Both the position numbers and the translations under genes were made by a program. A stretch of 64,000 bases of DNA from Argentina anserina. Lineage: Eukaryota > Streptophyta > Magnoliopsida > Rosales > Rosaceae. The notes beneath the pieces were generated by a model. The model saw only the letters and a program-made list of their open reading frames with translations. It did no database searches and was not told the origin of the DNA. The first letter of the stretch is position 1. The number at the start of each line of letters is the position of its first letter. Below, one piece after another: positions 33,344 through 45,944 of the stretch. Where the stretch lies: positions 4,712,001 to 4,776,000 of the forward strand of contig NC_065876.1 of NCBI RefSeq assembly GCF_933775445.1. The letters run 5' to 3'.

Positions 33344-35215
33344 ATGGAAACCAACACCAACTCCACCGCCCAGCCCGCCGCCGCGGCCTACCCTCCGACC
33401 CAGCCACCTCCGCCGTCCTCCGTCGCGGTGCCTCCCTTCCACCACCTCCTCCAGCAGCAGCAGCAGCAGCTACAGATGTTCTGGAACTACCAGCAATCGG
33501 AGATCGAGCAGGTCAACGACTTCAAGAACCACCAGCTCCCCCTGGCCCGCATCAAGAAGATCATGAAGGCCGACGAGGACGTCAGGATGATCTCAGCCGA
33601 GGCCCCTGTCCTGTTCGCCAAGGCCTGCGAGCTCTTCATCCTCGAGCTCACCATCAGGTCATGGATCCACGCCGAGGAGAACAAACGACGCACTCTCCAG
33701 AAAAACGACATCGCCGCCGCCATCACCCGCACCGACATCTTCGATTTCCTCGTCGATATTGTCCCCAGGGATGAGATCAAGGACGAGGCTGCCCTCGGCG
33801 GCGTCGCCATGGTCGGGGCCACCGCCAGCGGTGTGCCGTACTATTACCCGCCGATTGGCCAGCCGGCTGGGCCGCCGGGAGGGATCATGATCGGGAGGCC
33901 GGCCATGGACCCCACCGGGGTTTATGCGCAGCCGCCGTCGCAGGCGTGGCAGTCGGTGTGGCAGACGGCGGCGGAGGACGGGTCGTATGCCAGTGGAGGG
34001 AGCAGTGCTCAGGGCAATCTTGATGGCCAGAGGTAATTAATTATACTAGTCAGGTTAAATGTTATAGTTGAGGTAAAATGTGCATCTTCTTAGATTAGTA
34101 TCCTTGTTGATTCTGCTTTGAAATGAGTTGATTGGTTTGGACTTTGGAGTAGATAGTTTTTAGTGTAAAGAAAGCTTTTTGTTGCTGCCTTTGGTTTTTA
34201 CTTGAGTTGGTAGAGTTTAAGTTTTCTTACTGTTTTAAAGTGGAAAATCTGGCTTATGAATTTGGTGTTTTGGGGTCGATTTCATCAAGTCGAAAACAAG
34301 TAGTTTGTTGTTTAGGGTATTGATATTGATGGCTTATCCCCATCTTTGAAAAGTATAATTACAGGGGGTAGTGTTTACCATGTGTGAATTCATTAGACCT
34401 TGATGGCTTATGCTTCCACTCTTTGGAATCTGGAAGATGAAAGAGTAGAAAATAAGGAAATTTTTTAGCAAAATAGTTTCAGTTACTAGTGATAGGGTCA
34501 ATTCCATTGGTGCAAACACAGTGCGAATCTTTTACTGCTCTTAGGGACTGTGATTACGGTTTTATGTGCAATATTATGTATTCTTGGCCCAAGCATATAA
34601 TCTGGTCGGCACGAGTAGCTGCTGATATGACATGTGTTCATAGAAATTGATATCCATGGAATCGTTTTCTTTTGTTCTGTGTATCTTACTTTCCCCTCCT
34701 TTGAGATATAAGAACCAAAGCATCTTGGCAGACACCTGCATATCAGCATATGTGCCTCTTGTAGGACAGAGTGGTCTGGAACTTTTCTACTCTAGTTCGT
34801 ATATCACTTTTGTATTATCCTTTTTATTTTCTAATGTTCTATATTGTCGAATTGCCTATGTTTTCTCTCATGGAGGGCACTTGCCAGTCCTAGAAAAACA
34901 CGAAACTGATCAATTTTGTACATGGAGTTCCATGATATTGACTTCTAGTTACAGTGTATTGTTGGTTCATCACTCTGCTTAACGTTACAAACCTAAGGGA
35001 AAATATTGCTGGTCTTTCAACTCTTAAACTGATGTGTGAGAATGTACAACAAGTTTAACTATATAATCATAAGCTTGTAAATGTCATGATGTACTTGGCT
35101 GTATTTAATAATTGAATGCTGCAATTACCATGCCCGAGTTGTAGCATGAACATTCCAACACAATGGAGACTGATATTAACATCCTCTTTGCTTTTCAATT
35201 TTCCTATGCAGTTGA
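33344..35215 (+). CDS. NF-YC: Nuclear factor Y subunit C (CCAAT-box factor)
   Basis: The main exon starts at ATG 33344. The protein of 230 residues has a Pro/Ala-rich start, a poly-Gln stretch, and the histone-fold domain at about residues 60-150 ([60 protein letters not shown]). A Gly/Pro/Tyr/Gln tail follows. It pairs with NF-YB and binds CCAAT promoters with NF-YA, or replaces it with CCT-type proteins in flowering control. The unspliced frame ends at TAA 34034-34036. However GT at 34033 is a good donor (AG|GTAATT), and a matching acceptor ends at 35211 (CTATGCAG). Joining 33344-34032 to 35212-35215 gives Ser then TGA, keeping 230 residues. I prefer the spliced form but cannot prove it. 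The NF-YC3/9-like subgroup is most similar by eye. Confidence 0.93.
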
Positions 35216-35301
35216 AGAGACTAATTTGTCGACAAAATGCTGCGTGGCGCGGAAGAAAAGGAATTGAGCATTGCAGCAGTTTATTGATTGCTTCAAGTTT
35301 A

Positions 35302-35352
35302 CTATTATTATTATTATTATTATTATTTAATGAGATGATGATGATGATGACA
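35302..35352. repeat. (TTA)n and (GAT)n microsatellites in NF-YC 3' UTR
   Basis: ATT/TTA triplets at 35302-35328 are followed by GAT triplets at about 35334-35352, in the presumed last exon of the NF-YC gene. Confidence 0.75.
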
Positions 35353-35795
35353 AGAGACTTGTGTAAGACCCTTTTGATCCAGAGCAGTTGAAAGTTTACT
35401 GCCTTGTTCAGTATATATGTGCAGTCTCTGTAATTTTAGGTTCTCATGTCGCTAACTGAATCGGTTTCTTATTAATCAAACCTGGTGACTTTAGTGTGTG
35501 TGTGTGTGTGTGTTGTAATTCTTTTTTCTTTTCTCCGATGTCTATGGTTATGGTTTACGGTCTGAACACCCCTTTGCAGCCAATGAACTCATATTGAGCT
35601 CGTAATTCAAGTGTAGACAACTTCCGGTGCGCATGAAACACCTCCTTGACACAGCGTCACCCGATCAACTCCGGCAAGTAATGAGACCTCTCACCGGAGA
35701 TTGATACTAGACCATGAGTGGGCTGGTTGGGCCATTAGTTTCTTCTTTGGTTCGATGAAAGGGTAATATTGGAATTTACGTAAATTAAATGAGGG

Positions 35796-35803
35796 TATAA
35801 ATA
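35796..35803 (+). promoter_or_regulatory. Probable TATA box of SEC61 gamma gene
   Basis: TATAAATA about 100 bases before the start codon. The leader then contains a (CT)n tract at 35862-35884. Confidence 0.55.
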
Positions 35804-35899
35804 AATCTCTGAGCACAGAAAACACGCTTCCGAATTTTCACATCTAAGAAAGTCTCGTCTGCTCTCTCTCTCTCTCTCTCTCTCGCTCAAGAAAGAAGA

Positions 35900-36180
35900 A
35901 TGGACGCCATTGACTCAGTTGTGGATCCTCTCAGAGAGTTCGCTAAGGACAGCGCTCGCCTCGTCAAGAGGTGCCACAAGCCCGATCGCAAAGGTAAACT
36001 CCGATCTGTGTTTTCTCTCGATCGGGAATTTGGTGTAATTGAATGGTTGAATTTGTGGTTGTAGAATTCTCCAAGGTGGCGTTGCGTACAGCCATCGGGT
36101 TTGTTGTGATGGGATTCGTTGGCTTCTTCGTCAAGCTCATCTTCATTCCTATTAACAACATCATCGTCGGATCCGTTTAG
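35900..36180 (+). CDS. SEC61G: Protein transport protein Sec61 subunit gamma
   Basis: Two exons (35900-35993 and 36065-36180) encode exactly 69 residues, the standard plant length. The protein starts [18 protein letters not shown], has the cytosolic helix with [18 protein letters not shown], and a single C-terminal membrane helix ([19 protein letters not shown]) ending in NNIIVGSV. Sec61 gamma/SecE is the tail-anchored small subunit of the ER translocon, clamping the two halves of Sec61 alpha. The stop codon is followed directly by GTATTC, so a 3'-UTR intron from 36181 to about 36666 (CGCAG) is likely. The frame is intact with no unusual residues. Confidence 0.96.
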
Positions 36181-37700
36181 GTATTCGATTTCATCTCAAT
36201 CTGCGTTTCTGTAGCTCAGTTTATTAGATTTATTGTTCGTAGTTGACATGCGGTCCATGAATTTATGACCGCTTTTACCAAGGACTTGAGAGCTGTTAAT
36301 AATTGCAATGTGATTCATATTTGGTTTAATTTTGGGCTGAGTATCTTGCTCAAGTATGAGTGGTATAAAAGGTTGAATTAGGTGGCTATTGGTGTTCTAT
36401 GTAATCGATATCAAGGAATGGATAATAGAGAGTTTGTGATGTGATTGCTGCTTTTACTGTGTTTGTGTATCATCTCGACGTGGAAGTTAGACATGAAGGC
36501 TGATGAGGCATATCGCCAAATTACTGCAAAATTAAACAAATAGCTGCATGTTATATCAATATCATTTGATACTGATTTTAGGAACACCGGAGTTGGTTAG
36601 GAGCGGGAGTTTATGAACATCAAAACATTCGATTATTGATTTGTGTTTTACTATTTATGATCGCAGGTCATTCTTCAAGTATTTAGGTTTCTAGAGGCTA
36701 GAGGAGGATGCAGGAAACAAGACCAGCATGTACCTCAAAGTTGAAAGCAATAGCTATGCAGTTCTTATTTAGCTCCTTTTAGTATTTTCTGTAACACTTG
36801 AGAATTGCAATTTTCATAGTTAAAACATCTTTATGCTTATTGTCTTCATTGTGAAATCTGTATGAATTTCTTCTCTGAGTAATTTCCATGAAGCAAAGAT
36901 TCTAGAAAAACTTGAATGTGCCATTTTCATTTAACTCCGCTTTTTCCCGATCTTGGCATGCATGCTATATAATAAATAAAACATAGAAATTAGTAGAAGC
37001 ATTCTAGGGTGATGATATAATGATCATTCGCGGAAGCTTGCTATTTATCCCAAGTGAAGAACAGCCAAGAATGTCTCACTTAGTTATCAAACAGAATTCT
37101 TTTCCATGCTTTGGCGCTCTTGACAAATATAACAAGAGATATAATGTAGGTTCCTTAATCAGAGAAGGTTCCATCAAAAGTGCAAACGCACATTCTGCCT
37201 TTTTTTTTTTTAGCAGATTACAATACCTCAGTCTCAACATATCAAAATCTCATGCCATCAGTCATATTCAAGCTTGACAGTGCCGGACCAACTACTCTAG
37301 CTAGCCTTCTTCGACTTCACTCATAAGTACTAAACAAGCCAACAATAAACAAGTTTCAAAAGGTTCAAGAAGAATGCGATCTTAAAATGCAACACCCTCT
37401 ACAACAAACATTTATGTAAAAGAAAAGAAATACTTGAAACAAAAGCAAAGCATTCCTTCTTCCTCACTCAAAAAGACACCAAAGCTAGTAGACTCCCAGC
37501 ATAATAGCTTAAATTTCATAAACCCCACTGCAACCTCTCTTCAAGAAGGATGTGAAAGCAGGCTGTGGAGGTTTCAAACCAAAGAAAGAGAGACAATGCC
37601 CCCAGAAGTGCCTCATTATCGATCTTCTGTTACTCCTCTAGTACGATTCTCTCCTTCTGTCTCACCTGAAACTCAATTAAATCAACTGTATAGACACAAA
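36181..37700. other. 3' region of SEC61G and upstream of DUF579 gene
   Basis: Contains the likely 3'-UTR intron and exon of SEC61G to about 36850. No other gene was seen. Confidence 0.4.
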
Positions 37701-37721
37701 TGCTGGAGAGGAGAGACAAAC

Positions 37722-38555
37722 ATGAATTTTTCCGCAAAGAAACTCATCCCTTTTCTTGTTTTGATCCTTTCAATCATTTCTGTACTTAGACTTGTTAGAA
37801 TATCAATAACTACTACTTCTTATTCTTTGCATCCACTGCCTGCTTCACCACCTCTTGGAGACTCATGTTCCAATTCATCTTCCAGCACTAAATTTCAATC
37901 AAAGAAAAGTAGCTCCATGAGCACCACAGCCCTGCAGAAAAAGGAATACCAACTTCTGTCAAATCTCATTTCCCAGAGATCCCCTTGTAACCTCCTGATT
38001 TTTGGGTTGGAGCCTGAGTATCTATCTCTCTCATCAATCAATGCAGGCGGCAAAACCATCATTCTGGAGGACGACGGTACCAAGATAAGCACTATGACAT
38101 CAGATTCCAACGCCACCAGAATCTACAAGGTGGACTATGAAGTACCTGCAAAAGAGGCCTATAACCTGCTCAAGCATGCAAGGGAAACCCCAGTGTGTGC
38201 ACCTAGCTCAAAACAGCTTCAAGTATCAAAATGTCAGCTTGCATTGAAACATCTGCCACAAGAAGTTTATGAGCTTAAGTGGGATGTTGTGGTAGTCGAT
38301 GGACCAAGCGGGGATAAGCTAGAGGCACCAGGCAGGATGGCAGCCATCTATACTGCAAGTATGCTAGCAAGAAATGGCAATACTACTGATGTACTAGTGC
38401 ATGATGTGGATCGAACAATTGAGAAGTGGTTTTCCTGGGAATTTCTGTGTGATGAGAACTTAGTTTCTTCAAAAGGGAAATTATGGAACTTTAGGATCAC
38501 GGATCACATAAATTCTTCAAAATTTTGCCTTGCCGAAGCAGTTACAATAGTGTAA
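37722..38555 (+). CDS. DUF579 family protein (IRX15/GXM-like xylan enzyme family)
   Basis: Single exon of 277 codons. The protein is type II membrane: MNFSAKKL, then a hydrophobic anchor ([17 protein letters not shown], residues 9-25), a Ser-rich stem, and the DUF579 domain ([90 protein letters not shown]). The VDGPSGD segment is the family signature. Members act in the Golgi on xylan; GXM proteins are glucuronoxylan 4-O-methyltransferases and IRX15 proteins influence xylan length. Which activity applies here cannot be told. An upstream in-frame ATG at 37596 would add 42 residues not resembling the family, so 37722 is preferred. It sits 1.5 kb after SEC61G on the same strand, as I recall for the Arabidopsis pair. 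Confidence 0.85.
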   Translation: MNFSAKKLIPFLVLILSIISVLRLVRISITTTSYSLHPLPASPPLGDSCSNSSSSTKFQSKKSSSMSTTALQKKEYQLLSNLISQRSPCNLLIFGLEPEYLSLSSINAGGKTIILEDDGTKISTMTSDSNATRIYKVDYEVPAKEAYNLLKHARETPVCAPSSKQLQVSKCQLALKHLPQEVYELKWDVVVVDGPSGDKLEAPGRMAAIYTASMLARNGNTTDVLVHDVDRTIEKWFSWEFLCDENLVSSKGKLWNFRITDHINSSKFCLAEAVTIV

Positions 38556-39690
38556 TATACTAAATATAGTAGCATTTGAGATTTCTGAGAGACTTATTTC
38601 ATTAAAGGTTTTAAATAGTACAACAAAAAATGCCCAGCAATTTTTTTATCACGGCCATGAGGGAGGGGGGGGGGATTTGGAAATATAAGTAGAGCGGAGC
38701 TCAGTTCCATCTCTATAGAGGCAGAGCTAGTAGAAAACGATTTATTACAGTCCTTTTACTTAATTTTTATGTAAATAAGAACTATTTTTGTGCATACGTA
38801 TATCTATAAATGACTAGAATGTGAAAATGTAGAAGTTAGAATCTGCAGTCCAAGTGCATGCTGTAATTTACAGTTCCTAATACATTTCTATCAGGGTGAC
38901 ATGTCATAGGTGCCAGTTTTTGCAGTTAGAAATCATTGTTGTAAATGTGTAATCATTGAAGCTATCAGACTGTCTTGATTGATCCAAAACCTGATAACTT
39001 TCTTATATTCAACATGCAAGAGATATGGACAAAAAAAACCAGGTTGAACATATTTCTAGAGGAAAAACCTCACATTGCATATACATCTGATTCATGTACT
39101 ATGAGCATTTGAACTTACAGCTCTATCTCGTGCAATAGCCTAAAATCTGATCACACAAGTGCTCCTGTCTTTCCTTCAAATGTTCAGCTCAACTTGGGAT
39201 CACCTAGCCAAAGTTGTGAGAAAAAAGGCAGAATATACGTATAGTGCCATAGTGGTTTTCCCAAACATCCATCTTCAGAACAATAATCAACTCTCAATCA
39301 CAAAACTATTCACTTGCACCCGTACGCTGCATAAAAGGAAACACATTAGAAAATGCCTCAGTCTTAGAACTTTGTCTAGTGTGCGCGACATCTGCATTTC
39401 ATACACAAAAATAAAATAAAGGCTCACAATGCTCAAATCACCACTACGTTGTCTTAACTGTCACTTAAAACCCCATAAAATTCATCAGCAAAGGCAACCA
39501 AACGATTCCATTGGAGAGGTGATGCTCAAAGTTGGTTTTCATGAATAGCCTTTGAGTTAAACATCTCTTATCATAAGTAGAATGGGATGGAGTGAGTCTG
39601 ACAATATTCGTAATCAGTTCACGCAGCCAAAGACAGGAAACTTACTTCAAATGTGACTCTAAGCCTTGATGAATTATATTAGTGTCTACT
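38556..39690. other. Intergenic between convergent genes
   Basis: AT-rich, with a poly-G run near 38663. No gene was seen. It may hold 3' UTRs of the DUF579 and TITAN-like genes. Confidence 0.4.
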
Positions 39691-39944
39691 TTAACTCATG
39701 TCATAGGCAAAATAAAGTGTAGGGCTAATTAAAGACCTCCCAGTAAATTGGCACTTACCAGTTACAGGGAGGCCTAAGAAATTCATGTACTGTGTCCTAA
39801 CATGAAAATATGAGATCTCACGCAACCAATCTATACCACAACAATAACCAAAGAAATCCGACCAATCAATGACAAAACTAGCTAGCTTTATATATCTTTC
39901 AGTGATTAACAAACCAACACAATAAGTGACAACATGGAACTCAC

Positions 39945-41443
39945 CATCCTTTTACTGACGTAAGGCTGTATCTTGATTGGCATCTCATATTGACGTTCAA
40001 CCTTAACTAGATTATGTTTCTCCAACTCAAATTCTTTTCTAGCCTCTTTCCGGGTACCAGATTGCCAAACTCCACCAAAATTGGGGAGCCAATTAGCATC
40101 ATAATCGCTCTTGACAATCTCACCTCTTTGTTCCATCTCCATCTCCCTCTTTCTCCTTTCTGCCCAAGCTGTTCCCACTCGTTTTGGGTACAATTTCTTG
40201 GACTTCCCTCCCTCATTTGACAGCAAAAGGGTACCAGAAACTCGTTGTAGTGGAATACTAAACTGACTTTCTTCTTCTGCTGCAAACCAAGGAGGAAGTG
40301 CTCCAGTATGCACAATTCCACTAGCATCTTTAGGACCCTTTGAAATAATTTGAGTGAGACTATCAACACCTGGTAAGAAAATATCCTTAATGAGCATGCT
40401 TTACCTATATCAAATAAAATACAATTCTGCATATATCAGACAGGTGTATATTATTTTTGGCAAATGATTCATTAGATTTAGCATAATGTTAAAAAGATGC
40501 ACACAATTGGCATCAACTTAACAAGAGTTCAGATAATCAAATAGAACAACCTTGAGAACTGCTCTGTCCCAATGTCATTCTTCTGTGCTGATACACCTTG
40601 TCCATCTGCATCAAAAACTTATTACTTCAACTCAAATTATGGCCATAGATGCAAACACGTCCATTTTTGTTCTGAAGAACTGCATGACACAAACTTACCC
40701 TTTCATTATTAAAATTGCCATCAGGTGAGCCTTTTCTACCATTAGTATTAAGGGAACCCTGGGTACTAACTGAGGTCACAACAGTAAGAACACAGCATAT
40801 CACCCACTTATCATAAGCAATAAGCATATTTCATTATACCAGAGGAACATCTAACACAAGTGGAATACTTCAAAAACAAAAGATCTACATTAATACATAC
40901 CTATTATACCTTTGGAATTTAAGGACGAAGAGGCAGTAATATCTTCTCAAAGCCGCCAACATTTGCAACTTGGGAGAGTCCTGAATGGGATACCTGATCC
41001 TCATTTGTATGATATAGTAAAGGCATAACACCATTCGAAAGATTCGAACTAATATTATTTTCAAAAGTATCAAAAATTCCATATTCAAGCTTATTATGGA
41101 TATCATTTGACGGTCCTAGCATTGCTCCTCCAGGTACAGCTTCAACCTTCAATGACTTGCACTTCTTCTCCCACTGCAGCCACAACGAATGAAATCAACT
41201 AACCATTATAAACTTCTATCGAAAAGAATGTCGTTTTAATTTCAACTATAATCTTTTTCCCTAGAAAAATTACATTAGAACACAATGCCGCGGAATCGAA
41301 TAGAGGCCTTATATACCTTAGTAAGATCAGCCTCCAATATCCTGAATTTATCAACACAATCCAATCCTCCACCGTATTTCCACAAGAAGTGCTTCAAATT
41401 CTTGAGATGTTCAGCACTCGCCAGGTGATTAATTGCATTGACA
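39945..41443 (-). pseudogene. TTL: TITAN-like protein gene, 5' exons not found, frame doubtful
   Basis: Minus-strand exons: 41317-41443 (VNAINHLASAEHLKNLKHFL), 40910-41173 (WEKKCKSLKVEAVPGGAM, SNGVMPLLYHTNEDQ), 40699-40758 (GSLNTNGRKGSPDGNF), 40551-40605 and 39945-40369 (GALPPWFAAEEE, RVGTAWAERRKREMEMEQRG, WLPNFGGVWQSGTRKEARKE, IQPYVSKRM). These match the middle and C-terminal parts of plant TITAN-like proteins, nuclear proteins needed for embryo and endosperm development. The expected N-terminal exons with the C2H2-type zinc finger (FCKVC...H region) are not visible in the ~300 bases before 41443, where a SINE-like sequence begins. The 264-base exon carries a TAA three codons before its end unless a one-base shift or the alternative donor after NEDQ is used. 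Either a pseudogene or a gene with distant 5' exons; transcripts would decide. Confidence 0.7.
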
Positions 41444-41699
41444 CTGATAATCATGAGCACCAATTTCACAATCATAAGCTCAATTCAACCAATTTGTGCA
41501 GCAATAATCTACAATTCGACTCGGTTTTCTCATCAATGAAACACAAATTTTACAGCTAAAGATAATCAAACTCAAGTCGATGAGAAATCGTCGATCTCTA
41601 AATTTAGTAGCATTCTGAACTAAAGCGAACCTATTTGAAGAGCCACATGAACTGCAGCCCAAAAACAAATAGCATAATAAGATTGTTTGTAGCCTATGC

Positions 41700-41835
41700 T
41701 ACTAAAACCCCAAGTAGTTTAGTTTGTCAGTGACTTTATATGTCGTAGGAAGTCTCTCCCATGACCTGTGTTCGAGACCTTGCTACTCTCTTTTTTCCCA
41801 CTTTTTACATTTTCTTTCTTCCTCTTCTTTTTCTT
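41700..41835 (+). mobile_element. SINE-like sequence
   Basis: A tRNA-like head has TAGTTTAGTTTGTCAGTG (A-box-like) and, about 45 bases on, TGTTCGAGACC (B-box-like), followed by CTCTCTTTTTT and long T-rich tracts. This is the layout of plant SINEs with a 3' T-rich end. No target duplication was identified. Confidence 0.35.
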
Positions 41836-44800
41836 TTAGTTATTTTTTCTAATTTTTCTCTAAAACCTCTATTATCCTAGTATTTTTACTTTGGTTCTTA
41901 TATTCTCTCCCAATTTTTTTCTTTCTAAAGTTGAGTTTATTGAGGTCATTGTATTGAAATTAATATCATTTTGATCAAAGAAAAAAAATAACATAGAAAC
42001 ACCAAAACTATATTGACGAATCAATTGTAAATAAGGGAGTACACTTGCCTAGACTAAAAAGAAATTCGGATTCCGCCTCATCTGATTCTGAGCTAAACTA
42101 TTAATATACTCTTGTAATATAGCATCATGAGAAGTACATACATATGATGATGTTTATCTATACTAAAAGGGTTGTGAAAGTACATTAGTACCCCTAGATT
42201 ATAGATTAATTTAAAACTAATTTTAATATTTGAAGGACATAATGGTAAATAATTAAATATTAAATAGAAATAAAAATTTAGAAATTTAGAGAGAATGAGA
42301 AGTTATTGTGCAGATTAACTTCCTATGACTTCTATATTTCACATTCTCACTAACAATCATATCCCACTAATTCCGATAACTTCTAACAAACTAAAAAAAT
42401 GGTTTAAAAAAGGAATTTTATTGACTGTAGTTGATTATGGAATTCATGCTCAATTACTATTTATTTACATTTAATGGTGGTTGAGTATGAATTTCATAAT
42501 CAGCTAATGACCGTGTGAAGCAAACCGGGAAACTTATTGACTATTGTGCACATCACTCAAGGATAGTCTAGTCAATCTACTGTAGTTATGGAACTTAATT
42601 AAAAACTCTATGTAATTGTATAGTACTTGACTGCATCAGTGGCCAATGGGGATAACCCTCATTGGTTCGGATTGGGATATTTATGGTTATAGGCTATAAA
42701 GTTCAAGGTTTGGTTCTGATTTTGAAATAGGTAATTTGTACACAACATTATAAAAGAAAGTTGTATGAATCAGATCATAATCTGCATGCTGTACATAAAC
42801 TCAGTACAGAACGAAATGATCAGATGTACGAATTTTGGTGTGTATATGTGCTTTTTGTTTTCGTAAGTGTATATTGTGTGGCGCTCTTTTGCTCATCTAT
42901 CTGTGTGGGGAGATCAGCACAAGATTTCTTTGTCCTAAAAACAACAACATCTGACTTGAGAAAGACTTGATATGCATAGCACTCGAGGTGATTGATCGAG
43001 TACTTGTATCAGTCGTCAACGCGCGCAATTGAGTGTGATCGAGACACACTAATATTCTTCATTTTAATCAACACAGTCAGTACCTAGCTCATTCAAAATC
43101 CTTAATCTCGATCCGAGTTTAGAGACCATTCATTGTAAGATTTAGTGAAACTAAACAAGAAGGAAGAGATTGAATAAGCATCATTCGATTATCATATGTG
43201 GACAATATGAAAAGACAAATGTTAAGGTTATGTCAAAATTATGAGCAGTTTGATAGGAGGCATAGCCTGCCCTACTTCTTTTATCCTGCTCTTATTCAAC
43301 TCTCTGGAGGAGTTGATCATGGCCCTGGAATTTGGTATTTCCCTTCCTGATGATATTCAAGACAAAGGCCTCTCCATAATGTGGGTGGTCATATGTCAGA
43401 GGATAGCACTGGTTATCATCACCTCCATCAGCAATAAGTATTACATGTTTTAAATCAATTTAGGCACCATGAATTCAGAGCCATGAACTTTTTCTGTGGA
43501 GCATCTTATGAAAACAACTGTTGGGTTCACCCTCTTCCTATAGGACGACGAGTACATTCAAGTTCTTGATTGGAATCTTTCTTTTGCATCCTGGTAAAGA
43601 TTTTATGGTTCTTTAGAAAGCAGTAAATATAGAAAGCAGGGAGGGAATGATGATCGCTAGCTTGGTTTTCAGTTGGTTGTGTGCAATAGCTTGTGCTCTC
43701 TGTGCACCAAAACCAATCTTCATAAAAGGATGATAATGAAAACCACTGAATCATGACGTGCATCTTTCCAGTGCATGCTCATTATGCTTACACAAGAAAA
43801 TACTGTTTGGGATTCTCAATTGCTTTGCGGATCAGAAACTTTTCCCATGGAATCATTATTTTGTAAGAACAGACAGTGAACAAATTTAACTGAAGGGTAC
43901 ATAGTAGACTAGTAGTGGCTAGAAGCCGGAGGGTATATATCATGGTCTTTAGGATAAGTTTGTGAGTTTGGTAATTACCAAGTGTTTTGATAAAATAAAA
44001 AAGAAAGAACAATTTTATTGTTATCTGAATATGCACCTTCCTATCACTTAAGCGGTTAAAACTTGTTCGTATTTTGTGACATGCATATTTACTAACTTGA
44101 AATGAAATTAAGAATTAAACATTTAATTCCGCGATGAGAGAATATGAAATCCGAGCTGCTGATTCACAAAAGTTTCAGAGTCAAAAGTCAAAACCTCAAA
44201 CCCCCATTTGATCCGAGTTTATCCACTGTTTTTATATTTGTTTATGATCTCTAACAGTCTTACTTCATGAGAGGAGCTAGGGTTTTGTATACTTCAATTC
44301 GTTGGCTCATATAATGACAACTTAAGTTTTAGAGTCCGTGATTGTCTATTCGGTACATGTCTACAATCAGGCACATCATTTAGGAAGACTCTGGCAACCA
44401 AACAAAGAATCAAGCTTGCAATAATTTAGGATTACCTTTTTAAAAACTTCCTCCCCGTACCTTCTTTGCCATTTGCGCTAGCACTTTACAGAAGCACCTA
44501 AATTTTGAGACTTTGTGGTTCTAATTTGCATCCACTAGAATGTATCTAGCTTATTTCTCTCTTACCCCATCAATGAATCAAGCCATTGCATTATTGAAGG
44601 CAGGCCACCCTTGAGATGATTAACTGAATCGATAAATATATGTATGTAGTAGTAGTGTTTCGAGAGATTGCTGACAAATGAAGCTAAAGCTATCATAGAG
44701 CTTATGACTGTTCTTTACTGTGATCGATCGTTATGCTATAAGCTCGGGTGGTAGAGTCGCGATCGAGGTGATCTGATCCTATCCAAAATTGTTTCTTTTG

Positions 44801-45545
44801 GGTTGGATTGGAGACATGGGTAGTGGGTGCTTGGTTTCATGAGCAAAAGTTCAACAAGTTGAATCCAAGCAATACAGCCTAGCTGTGTAGAACTGTATAA
44901 TACTAGTGTCTTGTTGCTGCTGAATTTTACTTACCTTTTTGTTCTGATTCATTTGCCTTTCTATATCAGCATCAAGGTTCTGCGCGCATTTGACTCTCTA
45001 TTTACGGCACATTTGACTATTCCCTGGCCCTCTTTCCTGTTGAAGAAACTATTATGAACTAACTTGCATGCAAAGTGGTTAAAATCTTATCAGATATAAT
45101 TAAGGAGTTTGGCTCTACCTTGCACTTAATTGGTTTTTACTTGCAAGAAATCAATAATTAGTTTGTCATTGTAGTGATTGTACACAATGTTTGATACTAT
45201 TTTTTCAAAGACCAATCTCCAAGTTGTATATATATGCTCAGATTATCAAAACCCTAAACCATTGATGTTTATGCTGTCTGCCCAGAAACTAATTAAGTTG
45301 CTTCAGAAATTGGGAGTCTAACTTCTAGCCAACTAACTCGTGTATGTGTTTACGTTGATTGCGTTTATCTATAGGCTATACGCCTATACCACATATATCT
45401 CTGATCCAGTGAATCAGTTTATTTGCAGTCTGGACTCTCTGGATAGCACCAAGTCAGTATATAAACCAGAGATATTAGCCTAGCTAAAAAGTCATTGACC
45501 TCGCTATTCATGCATGTGGCTTCATAATCATGAGACATACTATAT
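41836..45545. other. Long intergenic region, no gene seen
   Basis: About 3.7 kb with AT-rich sequence. A possible Helitron-like 5' start (TCTATACTAAAAGGG) lies near 42158, but no 3' end was found. No open frame resembles a known family. Confidence 0.45.
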
Positions 45546-45911
45546 ATATTCACTGTGATTTCAGAACCAATATTCATATTTTGGTACACTTTTCGGTCAA
45601 AATTTTTTACCATAAACAATTCAATATTTAAGTATGTTATTCAAGATCATCTCTACAAAATTTCAACTAATCGTTAAAGTATTGAAATTAGATTAAATCA
45701 ATGAATGAATTAAAACTGTTCAACGTGAACCGTTCATGTAAATATCAATTTTGAAAGCTCAAACCATTGTCAAATTAGATGAAACTTTGTAGAGATGATC
45801 TTGAATAGCATACCTAAATATTGAATCGCTTATAGTGAAAAAAATTGACCGAAAAGTGTGCCAAAATTAGAACTTCACTCTGTAATTTCAGAGTGAAGCT
45901 TCACTCTAGAT
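45546..45911. mobile_element. Palindromic MITE A
   Basis: The left part (TTTTGGTACACTTTTCGGTC, then CAATATTTAAGTATG and GATCATCTCTACAAA) is repeated inverted in the right part (GATGATCTTGAATAGCATAC ... TGACCGAAAAGTGTG), giving arms of about 130 bp. The right end also carries CAGAGTGAAGCTTCACTCT. No coding capacity. Confidence 0.65.
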
Positions 45912-45918
45912 AGAGACT

Positions 45919-45944
45919 GTATATATATATATATATATATATAT
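45919..45944. repeat. (TA)n microsatellite between two MITEs
   Basis: A pure TA run separates the two palindromic elements and may be the preferred insertion target. Confidence 0.7.

Noticed and set aside
33136..33774. Overlapping 212-codon frame rich in Pro, Arg and His over the NF-YC gene
   Set aside because: Shadow of the GC-rich NF-YC coding frame.
37434..37721. N-terminal extension of the DUF579 gene (in-frame ATG at 37596)
   Set aside because: The added residues are not membrane- or family-like; the ATG at 37722 directly precedes the membrane anchor.
42158..42575. Possible Helitron starting TCTATACTAAAAGGG
   Set aside because: The 5' end looks right, but no GC-rich hairpin with CTRR end was found; a CTAGT near 42570 lacks the hairpin.
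43241..43453. Hydrophobic open frame of 70 codons
   Set aside because: No family resemblance, no neighbouring exons, and ordinary AT-rich composition.
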